From Reticulascus tulasneorum (lineage: Eukaryota > Ascomycota > Sordariomycetes > Glomerellales > Reticulascaceae), in NCBI GenBank assembly GCA_001557505.1, contig LSAX01000005.1, forward strand, positions 558,001-622,000: DNA of 64,000 bases, given 5' to 3'. The translations under genes were made by a program, and so were the position numbers. The notes beneath the pieces are model-generated. The model was not told where the DNA came from. It saw only the letters and a program-made list of their open reading frames with translations, and searched no databases. This document shows, in pieces, positions 1 to 11,382 of this stretch; position 1 is the first letter of the stretch; each line of letters opens with the position of its first letter.

Positions 1-1877
1 GGATCCAGTGCTGGCACCATCGCCCGAGATAGCCCCATACTTGGCCCAAGGGCGGTGGAGCAGAAGCATGGAGACATGGTACTGCTGGTGGAGAAGAAAA
101 TAGCTGAATGGCGCTGTTTTGATATTTGTCGGTTTCCATTGGAGATGGTCTGGGAGGCGCCGATACCAGTTCTGTAGCTGCCGGTCGAGATTTATGACGT
201 GGAGGTATGCGTTGTCCTCGCCCTCAGCAGCCGCAAAAACGTTGTTGTGATCACTGTTGTTTGGGTTGTTGACTCTATTATTGTCCCGGGTTTCGACGAT
301 TCTACCAGCCAGTTCCATCAACTCGATCAGCTGCTCATAAATCTCGGCTAGGGCATTTTTCTTGTCCGCAGATCCTGTATCGTCCAGTAGAGACGATAGT
401 TGAGAGAAACGCTTCGAAAGAAGATCCATCCCAATATCCTGGCTCTTGATGCTGGTCGGCCGCCCAAGAAACAAAGCCCAGTACTTGTCATATATAACGC
501 ATGCTCGCATTACCATGTGACGAATTTGAACATCCTGATCGGATATACCGTTGCTCCGACAATCAAGATGAAGGCCAATATCGAAAGCAAGTCGATTAGC
601 CATGCCTTGGGAGGGCTGTCAGCAAAGGACTTCAAAATTGGCATGAAAACGAGCCATCAACTCACCGGAGTACATCCACCCAGTGTTGTCCCTGCCAACG
701 CCACACTCAAGGTCACCCAAGAGGAGCAACGCCTGTACACTGGGGATCCCGCCGGGCCGCTCAAGCTCGATGTCCAGCATGTATTTCGCCTCCCTGTGGA
801 GAGAGCTCTCCCTACTTGCAAGGGTAATTCTCCTCATGTCCTCCCGCTCAAAGTCGGCGAATCGAAAACCCATGGCTAAAATGGCGATATGCAAGAAAGA
901 GGAATAGAACTTGGGGTTCTGGGACTCTCGATCCGCCTCGAAAGCGTCTTGATTAATGATATTCATGACGGAGTTATAATAGCCCCAGAAGTTACCCATG
1001 AGATAGTCGTGAGTAGTGGATGTTAAGGAGCGGATGATCCTCTCGGCTCTGCGAACTTGCTCCGGGGGTTCTCGAGAGTCGCACTGATCTGGAGGCTCGG
1101 CATACACATGGCTGTTCGCTGTTGGGCCAAAGAATCGCAGCCGCCCGGAAAGTTGATCAAATGAGAGGTTGCCCTTGGTAGATAGAAGACGATGGACGAT
1201 ATCCTCCTGCCTGGAATCAAACATTCGGAATGGGGACTGCTCCTTGGATAGGGGTTGGAGCATTTGGCTGTTGGTAAGAGTGCTCTCAGCTTGATCACTA
1301 TCCTGCATAGCAAAGTCATCATTGCCGGAATCAGGCGGAGATGGCACTTCGCACAACGGCGAATTGCTGTTGGTCTGGGTTCTTTTTGTGCCATTCTCTG
1401 GTTGCGGGGATCTATCATCTGGGCCTTTCGATTGAGCGTCTTGCCTCGTCTTGGGAGGATGTATTGCCAGTGGAGGTTCGACTCCTTTCTCTACCAGCAT
1501 TCCTTCCAGCAACGCAATTCGTTCGGATAGGGATGACGTATATGCCTTGGATATTGGCCTGATATATGGTCAGTCGAGATCGAGGTTCGAAGCACAGAAA
1601 TAGTGAGGTGGTCTAACCTTCTCCGCTCATCATCGTTCTTGATGATGCATTCAGTCCCCGACCTCTTACACTGCGTGCATTCCACTTCGCCTTTGGGCAC
1701 AACACATCGAATTCTTCGATCCCGACACGAAGCGCAGGCAACAGATGCCCTGTGTCGAATCTGTTGCTTGCTCGATTGCCGAGCGGCTTGGTTACGAGGA
1801 GAGACGTTTTCTTGATTGATGACCTCGCTGGCATCTTTTGGCATTGGGTTGCCGTCCATACTAGGAGCTGGTGCCAT
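1..1877 (-). CDS. Zn2Cys6 fungal transcription factor (3' end beyond window)
   Basis: Nuclear DNA-binding regulator, cut by the window start. Exons are 1618-1877, 666-1558 and 1-605, with introns at 1559-1617 and 606-665; the frame stays open to base 1. Near residue 45 there is a zinc cluster, C-x2-C-x6-C-x8-C-x2-C-x6-C (CASCRDRRIRC then CTQCKRSGTEC). A short leucine-rich linker (SERIALLEGML) follows, as is usual for the dimerisation element. The middle region has the fungal-specific TF domain signatures LFLGRPTSIK, a RLPDHLQW-type motif and LLLHRPW. It lies at the edge of the oxidoreductase block, so a pathway-specific regulator is the natural inference; its targets are not shown by sequence. 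The missing C-terminus means length and activation region are unknown. Confidence 0.9.
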
Positions 1878-4008
1878 GATTATTCACGACGCCTGTCTGT
1901 GTGATGTCCAGAATAGGCAGACAAATAGAAGTCTTGATCTCGTCGTCACCGAGCGCGTAAGTGGTTGAGGGATTGACCATCAGTGGTTCACCCGCGCTGC
2001 TCTTGGACAAAGTATTTGGCACGATAAGCCAGATGAGGATGATTGCTTCGGCGCGATGGAAAGTGGTAGACTGCCAGATACGGGTTTGACGAAAGAGAGG
2101 GCAGAGGTTTCAAAGCTGGGACAAATCGACGAAGAGCCCACATTAAGCAGTGGGGTTAGTGCCGCGTTAATGAACACTGGGGAAGGATGCCATGCCTCCT
2201 CCACACGTATCCACGACGAACATGGACGGATTCCGAATGTCGACTTAGCATATGCGCGACGACATAGTTGGCACGGTCTCTAGCTTCCCATCACGGTGCT
2301 GGCTAGCACTCCGGCCCCGCCCCCCCTTTCCCCCAACACCATTCCACTAGTAAGAAACGCTAGGGGTTGCTCAAAAGTCCGGGGATAGCAGCTGTGTGGT
2401 CATCCATATCAATCCAGGAGCTTGATGGGTCATGGTGGCATGGGATGGTGTTCGCAGGTGGATTCTTCTTTGCCGGGGCTATCCCCATTGCCCCACCATT
2501 CGATATTGTTTTTACCCCGGGTCTTCCTCCAACTTCTGAGATCATGCCGGGGTAAAAAAGTAGCGGGGAAATGAGGGACGGCGCCAAGAAAACTGAAGAG
2601 GTCATGCAGGCTCAGTCGGCCGTGCATGCAGAGCGCACAGGACTAAACATGGCGGCCAATCCCCTCAATTGCTGAATCAGTAAACCAGGGCTTCCTGACT
2701 CGTGCAGGCATGAGCTGGTGGTCATCACGAGTACACAAATACGCTTCAAACGCCACCTTCGTGTTTGCCGGGTTTCGCACGAGGTGCCGGGTTGCCGAGT
2801 TGTTTCTGAGAAAGATAAACAATCACCACATTTCGTGCTGTTGGGGCTTTCCAGGCCCGTGGACGTCTGGGGAGAAACATACTCTGCTTATCTGATTTGA
2901 CTCAAAATGCCGAAAGAAGCTTCACCACGGCTGCTTGCTAACCTAAGATGTCATACTGTCCGAGCTTTTGTTCAAAGGCAAATCACCACTGCCCAGGCTA
3001 TGGTGGGTTGCACAGATCAAGGACTGGCTGGGCATGGTCCTCGCTGCTCTCAGTGCACGCGATGATGCATGCACCCATGGCAACTTGGACACTAGACTGA
3101 TTGACTAGTTTGGAAGAGTCGATAGCGCATGCCGCACCCACTTAACTACATGCTTTTCGCCTGATCCGGGCCTGGATTGATCGCGGCATCTCGGTCTGAC
3201 ACGCCATTCTTCCAGCGCAGCGACGTAGGTACTTCGAGGAAGGAATAGGCGTGGCGATTGCTGGTGAATTCTACTGCGTGGTGCTCATGGAACATCGTGC
3301 ACAAGACCACAAGCCAAATTCTCATTGTAAAGAACGCCCGAACAATACTGCGCGGCCTTCCCCAAGTAGTCCCACCGGCCACGTACCAGCATTTGATCTG
3401 CTTCGGGTTCCGCTTGGGTTCTAGTCGGGGAAAAGTATCATAGACGAAGAGAACCAACTAATCGATCCTGCAAAAGGCTCAAGGCTTGCAAGCACCCACT
3501 TTGGATTCTCCGATTCTTGGGTCACACTAGTCACGTACATAGCAGGGTGCTGTTGCTCGCCAACTCAATACTCACCCTCAACTTCAGCCTGCCACGATAC
3601 GGCTTGTTCACTCAATGGTCGCATAAGCTGGTGTAGAACTGGTCTTGGTCTAGACACGTGGTGGTTGTTGTGTAACAAATGTTCAGCACCTGAGTCCGCC
3701 TGGCAGGATATTGGAAATAATAAGATATTGTGATGATATTTGATGGTTCGCATGCCTCTAACCCGACGGAAAAGCTAGATAAACAGATTCCCCGCACTTG
3801 GGGCAACAGCTGCACACCATCACACTAACCGAACGCCTAGTGACTGAGGGGAGCCACGTAGCTGCTAATGCACACCAAACTATATCATGCCACACGAAGA
3901 TCAAGAGACATCCCCGATTCTGTCTTTGGCCAATGAGAAACTTCTGCAATGTATCGGAGCTTTGTACTGCTATGCGGGAGACAAAGAAGAGGGTTGCGGA
4001 GACACTCT
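1878..4008. other. gene-free stretch upstream of the regulator
   Basis: About 2.1 kb between the start of the Zn2Cys6 gene and the 3' end of the first BVMO. All open frames are short and none shows family motifs. It probably carries the regulator's promoter. It contains nested inverted repeats around 2381-2558, listed separately. Confidence 0.6.
2509..2558. repeat. perfect 12-bp inverted repeat
   Basis: The arms TTTTTACCCCGG (2509-2520) and CCGGGGTAAAAA (2547-2558) are exact reverse complements separated by 26 bases. A second pair, GGGGATAGC (2381-2389) and GCTATCCCC (2478-2486), lies just outside. The position is about 630 bases upstream of the regulator's start codon. It could be a binding site for a dimeric regulator or a cruciform-forming sequence; function is inferred only. 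Confidence 0.6.
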
Positions 4009-6103
4009 TTAATCGACAGTCCATTCATCATCGTGGTCTCGGACATATGTGCTCAGGCCTTTGATGTCCCCCTTAATATGTGCCTTGATTTCGCCGTTGC
4101 CGAGGAAGGCAAACCGATTGGCGAACCGATATCGGATATTGTAGTCTTCGAATCGCGGCTCCTTGATCGTCTTGAGGAAGTGTATCGTCTGATATTTCAT
4201 TCCATGTTAGCCTACAGCTGGCAATGGGGGGTGTTTTGAGGAAGGAATGGGTCGACTTACGCAGCCAGGCCAGAGATAAATTCTGTTCTTAACCTTGCCA
4301 TCCTTGAACCAGCTCCTGCATTCTTCTTGGAATACAGTCGTCTTGTGAAACTCGTCAAAGTGGGCATAGATATCATCTACAGCCTCCTGCTTCACATCGA
4401 TGGATCGAATGTTCTCGCTTTGGATCTTCTTCATCATTTTGACCGAGTACTCGACTGTTGTCTCGATCGATGGCAGGAGAGTGCCCGATGACCAGGTCGC
4501 TCCTGGTCCCTTTGTATCAGTTAGCAGTGAGCTTCCCAAGAACGTCATGGACAAGTACCTACCACGATGGTGTAGTAATTAGGAAATCGAGGCGCAGAAA
4601 CACCGAGGTACAGGTTCACTCCGTCACCCCAATCCTCGTCCAGAGTCTTGCCTTCACCATTGGTGATCTTGAAAACGGGTCGGAATGCAACCTGGAATCC
4701 AGTTGCGCAAACTAGCACATCCAGCTTGTGCGTTGTGCCATCTTCAGTCACAATGCCCTCTGGAACGACTTTTTTGATACCACCAAATACAGGCTTAACG
4801 TTTGGCTGAACAAGAGCCTCGAGGTATCCATCACCCGGGGAGATGCGTCGGCATCCCGGTGACCATGAGGGAATGATAAACTTCTTCAGCTCTTCGTTGC
4901 CCGGCCCAATTCGCCGCTCCATCTCCTCCTTGATCGACTTCCGGGACTGGTTTGACATCTCCGATCCTTGCTGATACATGCCAAAAAGGGAGTTGATCTC
5001 AGCCTCAATCCTCTTTCGGAACATTAGGTGATATTCGGGGTCGTCTCGAAACCTTTGCTTGTCCTCGTCCGTAAAGGTATACTGCCGTTTGCCTGGCTGG
5101 TCCGAATCGCCCTTGCGTAGGTCCGCTTCCAAAACGCCACCACCGAATGGCGGCGAGATCCAGGTCGGCGAGCGCATGAAAACATCAAGCTTCTTAACGA
5201 CTTTTTGAAGAGCGGGCACAATCTGTACACTAGTGCTACCGGTACCGATGACACCAACTGTCTTGCCGTCAAAATCCACGGTATGATCCCAGTGGGCCGA
5301 ATGCATCTTTGGACCGGCAAAGTCGTGAATTCCGTCGACGTCTGGCCATTTCCACGTATTCAGTATGCCAGCGCCGTTGACTAGAACGTGGCACCAATCT
5401 TGCCATGTTTCCTTGGTGACCTGATCCTCGAGTGTCAAGCTCCAAAAACCCTTTTGTTCGTCCCAACGGCATTCGATCACCTTTGTGCTGAGCTTCATGT
5501 ACTTCTTTGATCCATACCGGTCCGCGAAGCCTTCAAAGTAACGCTGAATCTCGTCTCCATATGCAAAGTAGTGCGACCAATCGGGATTCGGATCCCAAGA
5601 GAATGTGTAGAGATGGGAAGGGATCTATAACGTTAAACACCATTAAAGAGCAGGCTCGAAGGGGTCAGCTTACATCACAGGCGACGCCGGGATATCTAGA
5701 GGAGATTAGCTCTCATCGGTCGAGGATATCGCGGGCATCACTTACGTGTTTTCGTACCAAGTGCCGCCAAAATGTGGGTTTTTCTCAAAGAGAGTCAACT
5801 CCCAGCTTTCAGGAACCATCTGCCTTTCCTGTGCCATCTTCGTTAGTGCCAGGCATTCCGAGGCTGTATAGTTTCTCCCAGGCTTACCATTTTGTACGCC
5901 AGGCAGAGACCCGAAGCCCCTGCGCCGATACATGCTACACGCAGCTTAGTGGTCTTCGAGTGATACTGGCTCAATACTCTGTAGGGTTCGTCGGCTGCGA
6001 CGGCAGGTGGGTAGACAAAGGCTTGGGCATCACCAGTGGTATAGCCATTGGTGTGGCCATTCGTTTCGCCATTAATGCCGTTTGGTTCAGCAGAGGGCGC
6101 CAT
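4009..6103 (-). CDS. type I Baeyer-Villiger monooxygenase (first copy)
   Basis: FAD- and NADPH-dependent enzyme of the cyclohexanone/steroid monooxygenase class, which inserts oxygen next to a ketone to give an ester or lactone. Six exons: 5888-6103, 5746-5837, 5674-5695, 4563-5624, 4261-4509 and 4009-4188, giving 606 aa. The FAD Rossmann motif GAGASG lies near residue 60, the BVMO fingerprint FAGPKMHSAHWD fits FxGxxxHxxxWD, and the NADPH Rossmann motif is GTGSTS. The Gly/Asn/Thr-rich N-terminal 40 residues precede the fold. Exon 3 is only 22 nt and encodes the conserved YPGVACD. The C-terminus (WTVD) is not a peroxisomal signal. It is a paralogue of the BVMO at 20473-22402 and is transcribed divergently from the PRISE reductase. 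The start at 6103 was chosen because it precedes the first Rossmann strand without an upstream alternative. Confidence 0.93.
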
Positions 6104-7730
6104 TATGACCACAGCGGCCGGTTGCAGTAGTCCGGGGATCTTATGAGGATAGTAAGGCGAAAGATGATGAGGCGAGGTAGAGGGAGTTTGAAAGAGAAGA
6201 GAGGGAGGGAAAACCGAGTGCAAATTGATCTACGGAACGAAAACAGATATAATAAATTCCAGATTACATAGGTGTATGACAAGAGATCAAGCGTACTCGG
6301 CAAAGGATATATGTGAACCGAAGTAGAGTGTGGCACCATTCCCGCCCTCTCATCAGCACCGGGCCTTCAAAATGAGCAATAAACGATCGGGCATCGCATC
6401 CGCCAGTCAGGGCCAAACATGCATGTGAGTTTCCGAAGCGGATAAGTAACAACCTTCAGATACGCCAACGTCGACCGCCGGGGTGACAAAGATGTCTCCA
6501 CCAGAATGGGATTGACAGAGCACTCTGCCGAACGAGGGATGTGCATTTCCTGGTTGTCCAGCGGCCGAGTAAGACGCACAGCTGCCCTATTCCTATTTGC
6601 CTAGTTACCATTTCACTCCAAGGGAGACAAGGAATAGTTATCCACAGCAGGAGTGGCTGATGGATATGATCCAGATGCACGCGCCCATATCGCAGGACTT
6701 GTGCCACCATCAGGCTTCGTGCGCGGCCAAAGGGATCCACAGAGCAGCAACCCGACGGCTGGCGTGTTGATTTTAGCTTTGTATGGGGCCTGGTGACTCT
6801 GGGGTAGGCTAAGATAGAAGTTGATGTCTGGGTAAGATTTTCCAGTGATGCGGAGATGTGTGATGGAGTGTCGAGCTCTGAGTACGTACCTGAGCCATGA
6901 GTGGGTGGCGGTAATGTGGGGGAAAGCTTGGCCTAGGCTGCATAAGGTAACCAGGTATCTGTGTAGTTGCCTATAGTGTAGATCTATGGGTACCTAGGTA
7001 GGACTCTCCAATAACAATTCTCTAATAATGTATTGCCCACGACTCGCCTTCAGCAAGCAAGCTTGTCGTGGACACCTACGCCAACCACAGCAACTTACCG
7101 TCAAAGGTTGCCCATCGCGAGTCAGTAACTCCATTGAAGCTGTTCATATGACTCTCTGGGAGCCCAAGAAAGCACTTGCTCAGCCTACCCCGCCGTCCAC
7201 ATGGTTTCTCGTGCCAGCGCTTCATTCTACAGGCGCATTGCAGCAACCCCCTTATCCCCGACCCCATTTTATGATGCTTCTTCGTCGACTTTCTAGGGAA
7301 CTCGAGGCCGGTATGCAGTACCCTTGATCCATCCGGGCAAAATGAAATGAATGCATCGGAATATAGCCCCTGTGAAAAGCACGCAGTGTATATTTGTAAA
7401 GGTATTGTCTAGATGGATCAACAAACAAAGCCGGCTCCGTTCCCGGTCATGTTGCTGCCACACCAAAGACGCAACGCCCCCGCGTTCCCCTTCGGAGTGA
7501 GTACTCCTGCGTTTTGATTTCCGGTTGCGTGGCCTTTCCGTAGGATAATGGGTAGCCATCCACAGCATCAGCTACCCCACAGGACATTACCTACATATCT
7601 AGGGTAAATCGTGCTAGCACATGAGCTGCGGATACCTCCAACCCGTCTCCTGCCATCTTCCATCGTTCATCTTGAACAAACACAACTCTGTCTGGTGTTC
7701 TTGTAGTTGCGTCATACGCGTGTAGGAACT
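6104..7730. promoter_or_regulatory. divergent intergenic region, BVMO / PRISE reductase
   Basis: A 1.6 kb gene-free region between two start codons facing away from each other, so it must contain both promoters. It holds one perfect TACCTAGGTA palindrome (6991-7000) and a TACCCCGC octamer (7186-7193) that recurs in other promoters here. No coding signal was found. Confidence 0.55.
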
Positions 7731-9013
7731 ATGACCGGAAATCACGCTCTTGTTTATGGTTTGTGCTTTGTGTCTCTGTTTCTCATTCATGGTCTAACAT
7801 AGACGTAGGGGCAAGTGGTATCACAGGGTGGGCCATCACCAATGCTATTCTAAATGGGTACCCGGCGAAAGACACATTCACCTCCATCACCGCCCTGACA
7901 AACCGGCCATTGGATCCAGAGGCAACCCAATGGCCAGAATCATCCAAGCTGCAGATTGTTAGCGGTATTGACATCTTGACTCCTGGAGGGCAGGCCGGCT
8001 TGGAGGCTGAACTCAAGGCGAGGGTCAAGAATATGGATCGAATCAGTCATGTCTACTTCTTTGGTACGGTTACTGCAGTCCTCTGATATGTGCTGGTATG
8101 CTGATTGAGTCTAGCATACATTATGGACCCCGACCCGGTCAAAGAGTGTCAAATCAACAAGGATCTGATTCAGCGAGCGGTTTTGGCGGTTGAGAACATC
8201 TCCTCGAACTTGAGATTCGTCGTCCTGCCGACTGGCACCAAGGCATACGGTGTACATTTGCTCGACCAGTTCCCTTTTAAGAACGATCTCCCGTTACGCG
8301 AGTCCTTGCCACGGATACCAGAGCCATATGCATCACAGATGTTCTACTACGACCAGACTGACATGCTATCACAGATGGCAAAGGGAAAGGAATGGACATG
8401 GTGTGAAGTCATCCCCGATAACATCATAGGATTTGTGCCAAACAACAATATATATTGCTTGGCGCAAACTTTGGGTACATATCTAGCCCTCTTTGCGGAG
8501 ATCAACGGCAAGGGAAGCGAGTGTCCGTTCCCAGGGTCGGAAATTTCGTGGGAGAACCGTAGCAACGAGTGCAGCCAAGACATATTGGCCAAAGTATGTA
8601 TCTACACATCCCTACATCCAGAAACGACATCGGAACAGCGATACAATGTGGCAGACAGCGCCGAGCCGTCATCATGGAGCAAGAAATGGCCAACGATCTG
8701 CCAGTACTTTGGTTTAAAAGGAACGCCGCCACCACCAGGCGGATCTGGGCCACAACCCAGCCAGTACCTGGCCGACCATATAGATCAATGGAAGGCGTTG
8801 GAGAAGAAGCATGGTCTTGTGACAGGACGAGTCGGCAATGATCGAAGCCATGGTGGATTCGCATACTTCATCATCACCATGCTCAACTTTGACAGGCCGA
8901 TGGACATGTCCAAATGCCACCAGATGTGGGACTCAGCTGTGGAAGAAATTGACACCAAGATGTCCTGGTCCACCGCGTTTGATAGGTTTAGACTGGCAAA
9001 GATCATTCCATAA
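7731..9013 (+). CDS. PRISE-like short-chain reductase (progesterone 5-beta-reductase / iridoid synthase family)
   Basis: NADPH-dependent extended SDR of the PRISE type, expected to reduce activated C=C bonds of enones. Three exons, 7731-7758, 7809-8063 and 8115-9013, give 393 aa, the usual length for the family. The cofactor motif GASGITGW is split by the first intron: the 28-nt first exon ends in TAT-G and is completed by GG-GCA. Two active-site elements of PRISE enzymes are visible: a lysine in LPTGTKAYG and a tyrosine in MFYYDQTD, in place of the classical YxxxK. The C-terminus (KIIP) has no peroxisomal signal. It shares a promoter region with the first BVMO, fitting saturation of an enone before Baeyer-Villiger oxidation (inference). 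Confidence 0.9.
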
Positions 9014-9800
9014 GATTGATTGGCTCAAGGTAGCCGAGGTTTTTCGAGCTACGGATGTTGATCCAAGGCTCGTTTGCAGCGGATGGTTGAATACTAGAAG
9101 ATGTTTACTTATTTGGTAGGTGACAGCTCTGTTTACACCCATCGTGAAGAGCTACCTGAGCGTGTACCTGCAAACTTCATGATCCAGAAATATGACCCAA
9201 TAGCAAAATTTCTACTGTCTATGTCCCCAAATCTTCCAGCATGACACGGTAATCGTCCCTGCCACGAGATTCTGCGGTTATTCAGGTAGGCAGTACCGGG
9301 GCTCCTACCTACCTTAGGTCTCGTGCATATCCGGCCGAAGACAACTGAAATATACATAGATGTACTACAATAGACAGTAATTGGTGAATAAGGGTCCTGC
9401 AGTCACCTATGACAGTAGCGCTAATGCATCCACAACACAAGCGAGAGACTACCAGTACCTATAATTACTAGTCAGTCAGTGTACCTTCGCATGGGCCCGG
9501 GGTGTACCGTGCGTACATAGCAGGGACCTGGAAAGCATGGGGTTGACTTGGCGGGGGCGGCATGCCCAATGCCGCGGCATAGGCTCTTGTGCGGGGAGGG
9601 GAACAAGAACTCCGCTACCTGCACCCACGGCCCGATGGTAATGTAGCGCGAGATTGCCGGTGGTGTCCTGGTGACTCTGGGTATGCATTGCGGCACGATC
9701 TAAGCTTCTACTAAAAGTGAACGGCCAAGCTGAATATCTACATGCTGAGGAAGCATACATACCATCTTCCATCGGTGATCCCTTCAAACACGGACCAGCA
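9014..9800. other. gene-free stretch between reductase and acyl-CoA dehydrogenase
   Basis: 787 bases between two co-oriented genes. It contains the 3' region of the PRISE gene and the presumed promoter of the acyl-CoA dehydrogenase. An ATG at 9717 is in frame with the dehydrogenase and would add 28 residues; the start at 9801 is preferred. Nothing else recognisable. Confidence 0.5.
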
Positions 9801-11218
9801 ATGTCGTCAAACTCGTCCATGGATAATCCCGCCCTCCAAGGGCCAGCGTTTATACGCATTCCACCCTGGGTCAAGGCAAAACTCTCCCCGCTGGCGATTG
9901 AAAAGATCCAAGCTGTATTTGACTGGGTCGAGAATGAGTGTATCCCAAGGGAACAGATCATGAAAGCTCAACTTGAGGGCAGACGATGGACAACCCCGCC
10001 GCTGATGCATGAGCTACGCAAGCGTGCAAAGGAGCGAGGACTCTTCAACCTGTTCTTGCCGAACCACTTCAAGGAGAGTCCGGGACTGACAAACTTGGAA
10101 TATTCGTGCTGCGCTGAGATCATGGGCCGATGTTATTGGGCTGCTCAGGTTCGTTGGCGACTCTCGCGTAACAGACAGCACCCGCACTAACACCATTCTA
10201 GACCATGAACTGCCATGCTCCCGAGACGGGAAACATTGAGCTACTCGCCAAATACTGCAACGAAGAGCAAAAGAAGAAATGGCTCCAACCTCTCCTGGAC
10301 GGGACAGCTGGCTCGGCGTATTCGATGACGGAACCCGACGTCGCGAGCTCTGATGCCACACAGATTGGTATTCGCATTAAGCGTGATGGCAACGAGTATG
10401 TGATCGACGGGAGGAAGCTGTACGGCAACTGTCTCTGGAACAAGGAATTGTCATTCTACATCTTGATGGGATGCTCGGATCCCACAAACCCAAACAAGTG
10501 GGCGCGCCATTCCATGATTATTGTTCCTTGCGACACACCTGGTATAACCCAAGTCCGAAACCTTACCATCATGGGCTATGACCATGCTCCCGAAGGTCAC
10601 GGTGAGTATCTTTACGAAAGTGTTCGGGTGCCGGCGGACAACGTGATTTTGGGCGAAGGGCGTGCCTTCGAGATCGCTCAGGGAAGGCTTGGGCCTGGAC
10701 GAATCCACCACTGCATGAGACTCATTGGTCAGTCAGAACGCGCGTACGAGTTGGCACTGATAAGATGTAACGACCCGCGGAAGAAACCTCGTGGCAAACT
10801 GATCGGCGAGTTCGATTCCAACATTGAGCGCATTGCTCAGATGCGACTGGAGCTAGATGGCGCTAGGCTCATTGTTTTGAACGCTGCAGATACCATGGAT
10901 CTTTTAGGCAACAAGGCCGGAAAGCGAGCGATTGCACAGAGCAAGATCCTGGTGCCTGTTCTGGCCACTAAGATCATTGACGAGTGCATGCAGATTTTTG
11001 GCGGACAAGGACTGACACAGCACACCCCTTTGCCAGAAATGTGGACGTATGCCAGGTTCGTCAGAGTTGCCGATGGTCCTGATGCGGCACATAGGCATCA
11101 GGTCGGACGAGAGGAGATGAAGACGGCGGCAGAGATTGCGAAGAGGCACAAGGTCTATCAGGAACAATACAAGGCGTTTGCAGAGCAGTACGGGGAGAAG
11201 TATGTTACCTTTGATTGA
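9801..11218 (+). CDS. ACAD11/ACAD10-like acyl-CoA dehydrogenase
   Basis: Flavoenzyme that introduces the alpha-beta double bond into an acyl-CoA. Two exons (9801-10148, 10202-11218) give 454 aa. The N-terminal helical domain has IKAQL/PPLMHELRKRAKERGLFN-like features. The middle domain shows YSMTEPDVASSDA, and the C-terminal domain shows GQGLTQHTPLPEMW followed by a DGPDAAHRHQVGR motif typical of the ACAD11 type. It lacks the size and domains of a peroxisomal acyl-CoA oxidase. I see neither a PTS1 (it ends VTFD) nor a clear mitochondrial presequence, so its compartment is open. It is convergent with the alcohol dehydrogenase, with only 164 bases between stop codons. The likely role is beta-oxidation of the acid made by this gene set (inference). 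Confidence 0.92.
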
Positions 11219-11382
11219 ATTGTACGAGATAATTTGAAAGTTATCAAACTACTATTGGACAAAATAACCCACTTACACAAGTAAACATGTGCTCTTTAAG
11301 CGAATACATTGAGTGATAATTTACATCAGCTGCACCACAAGGATGATTGTGAGTGCTTAATATATTTATAACTGATACAAAA

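Noticed and set aside
1023..1418. 131-codon second minus-strand frame inside the regulator
   Set aside because: Out-of-frame shadow; the frame carrying the fungal TF domain continues through it.
5507..6130. 207-codon open frame on the plus strand
   Set aside because: It lies antisense to exons and introns of the first BVMO, whose minus-strand reading has all family motifs; no independent coding signal.
9476..9961. 161-codon minus-strand open frame
   Set aside because: Overlaps the promoter and start of the acyl-CoA dehydrogenase in antisense; composition is not protein-like.
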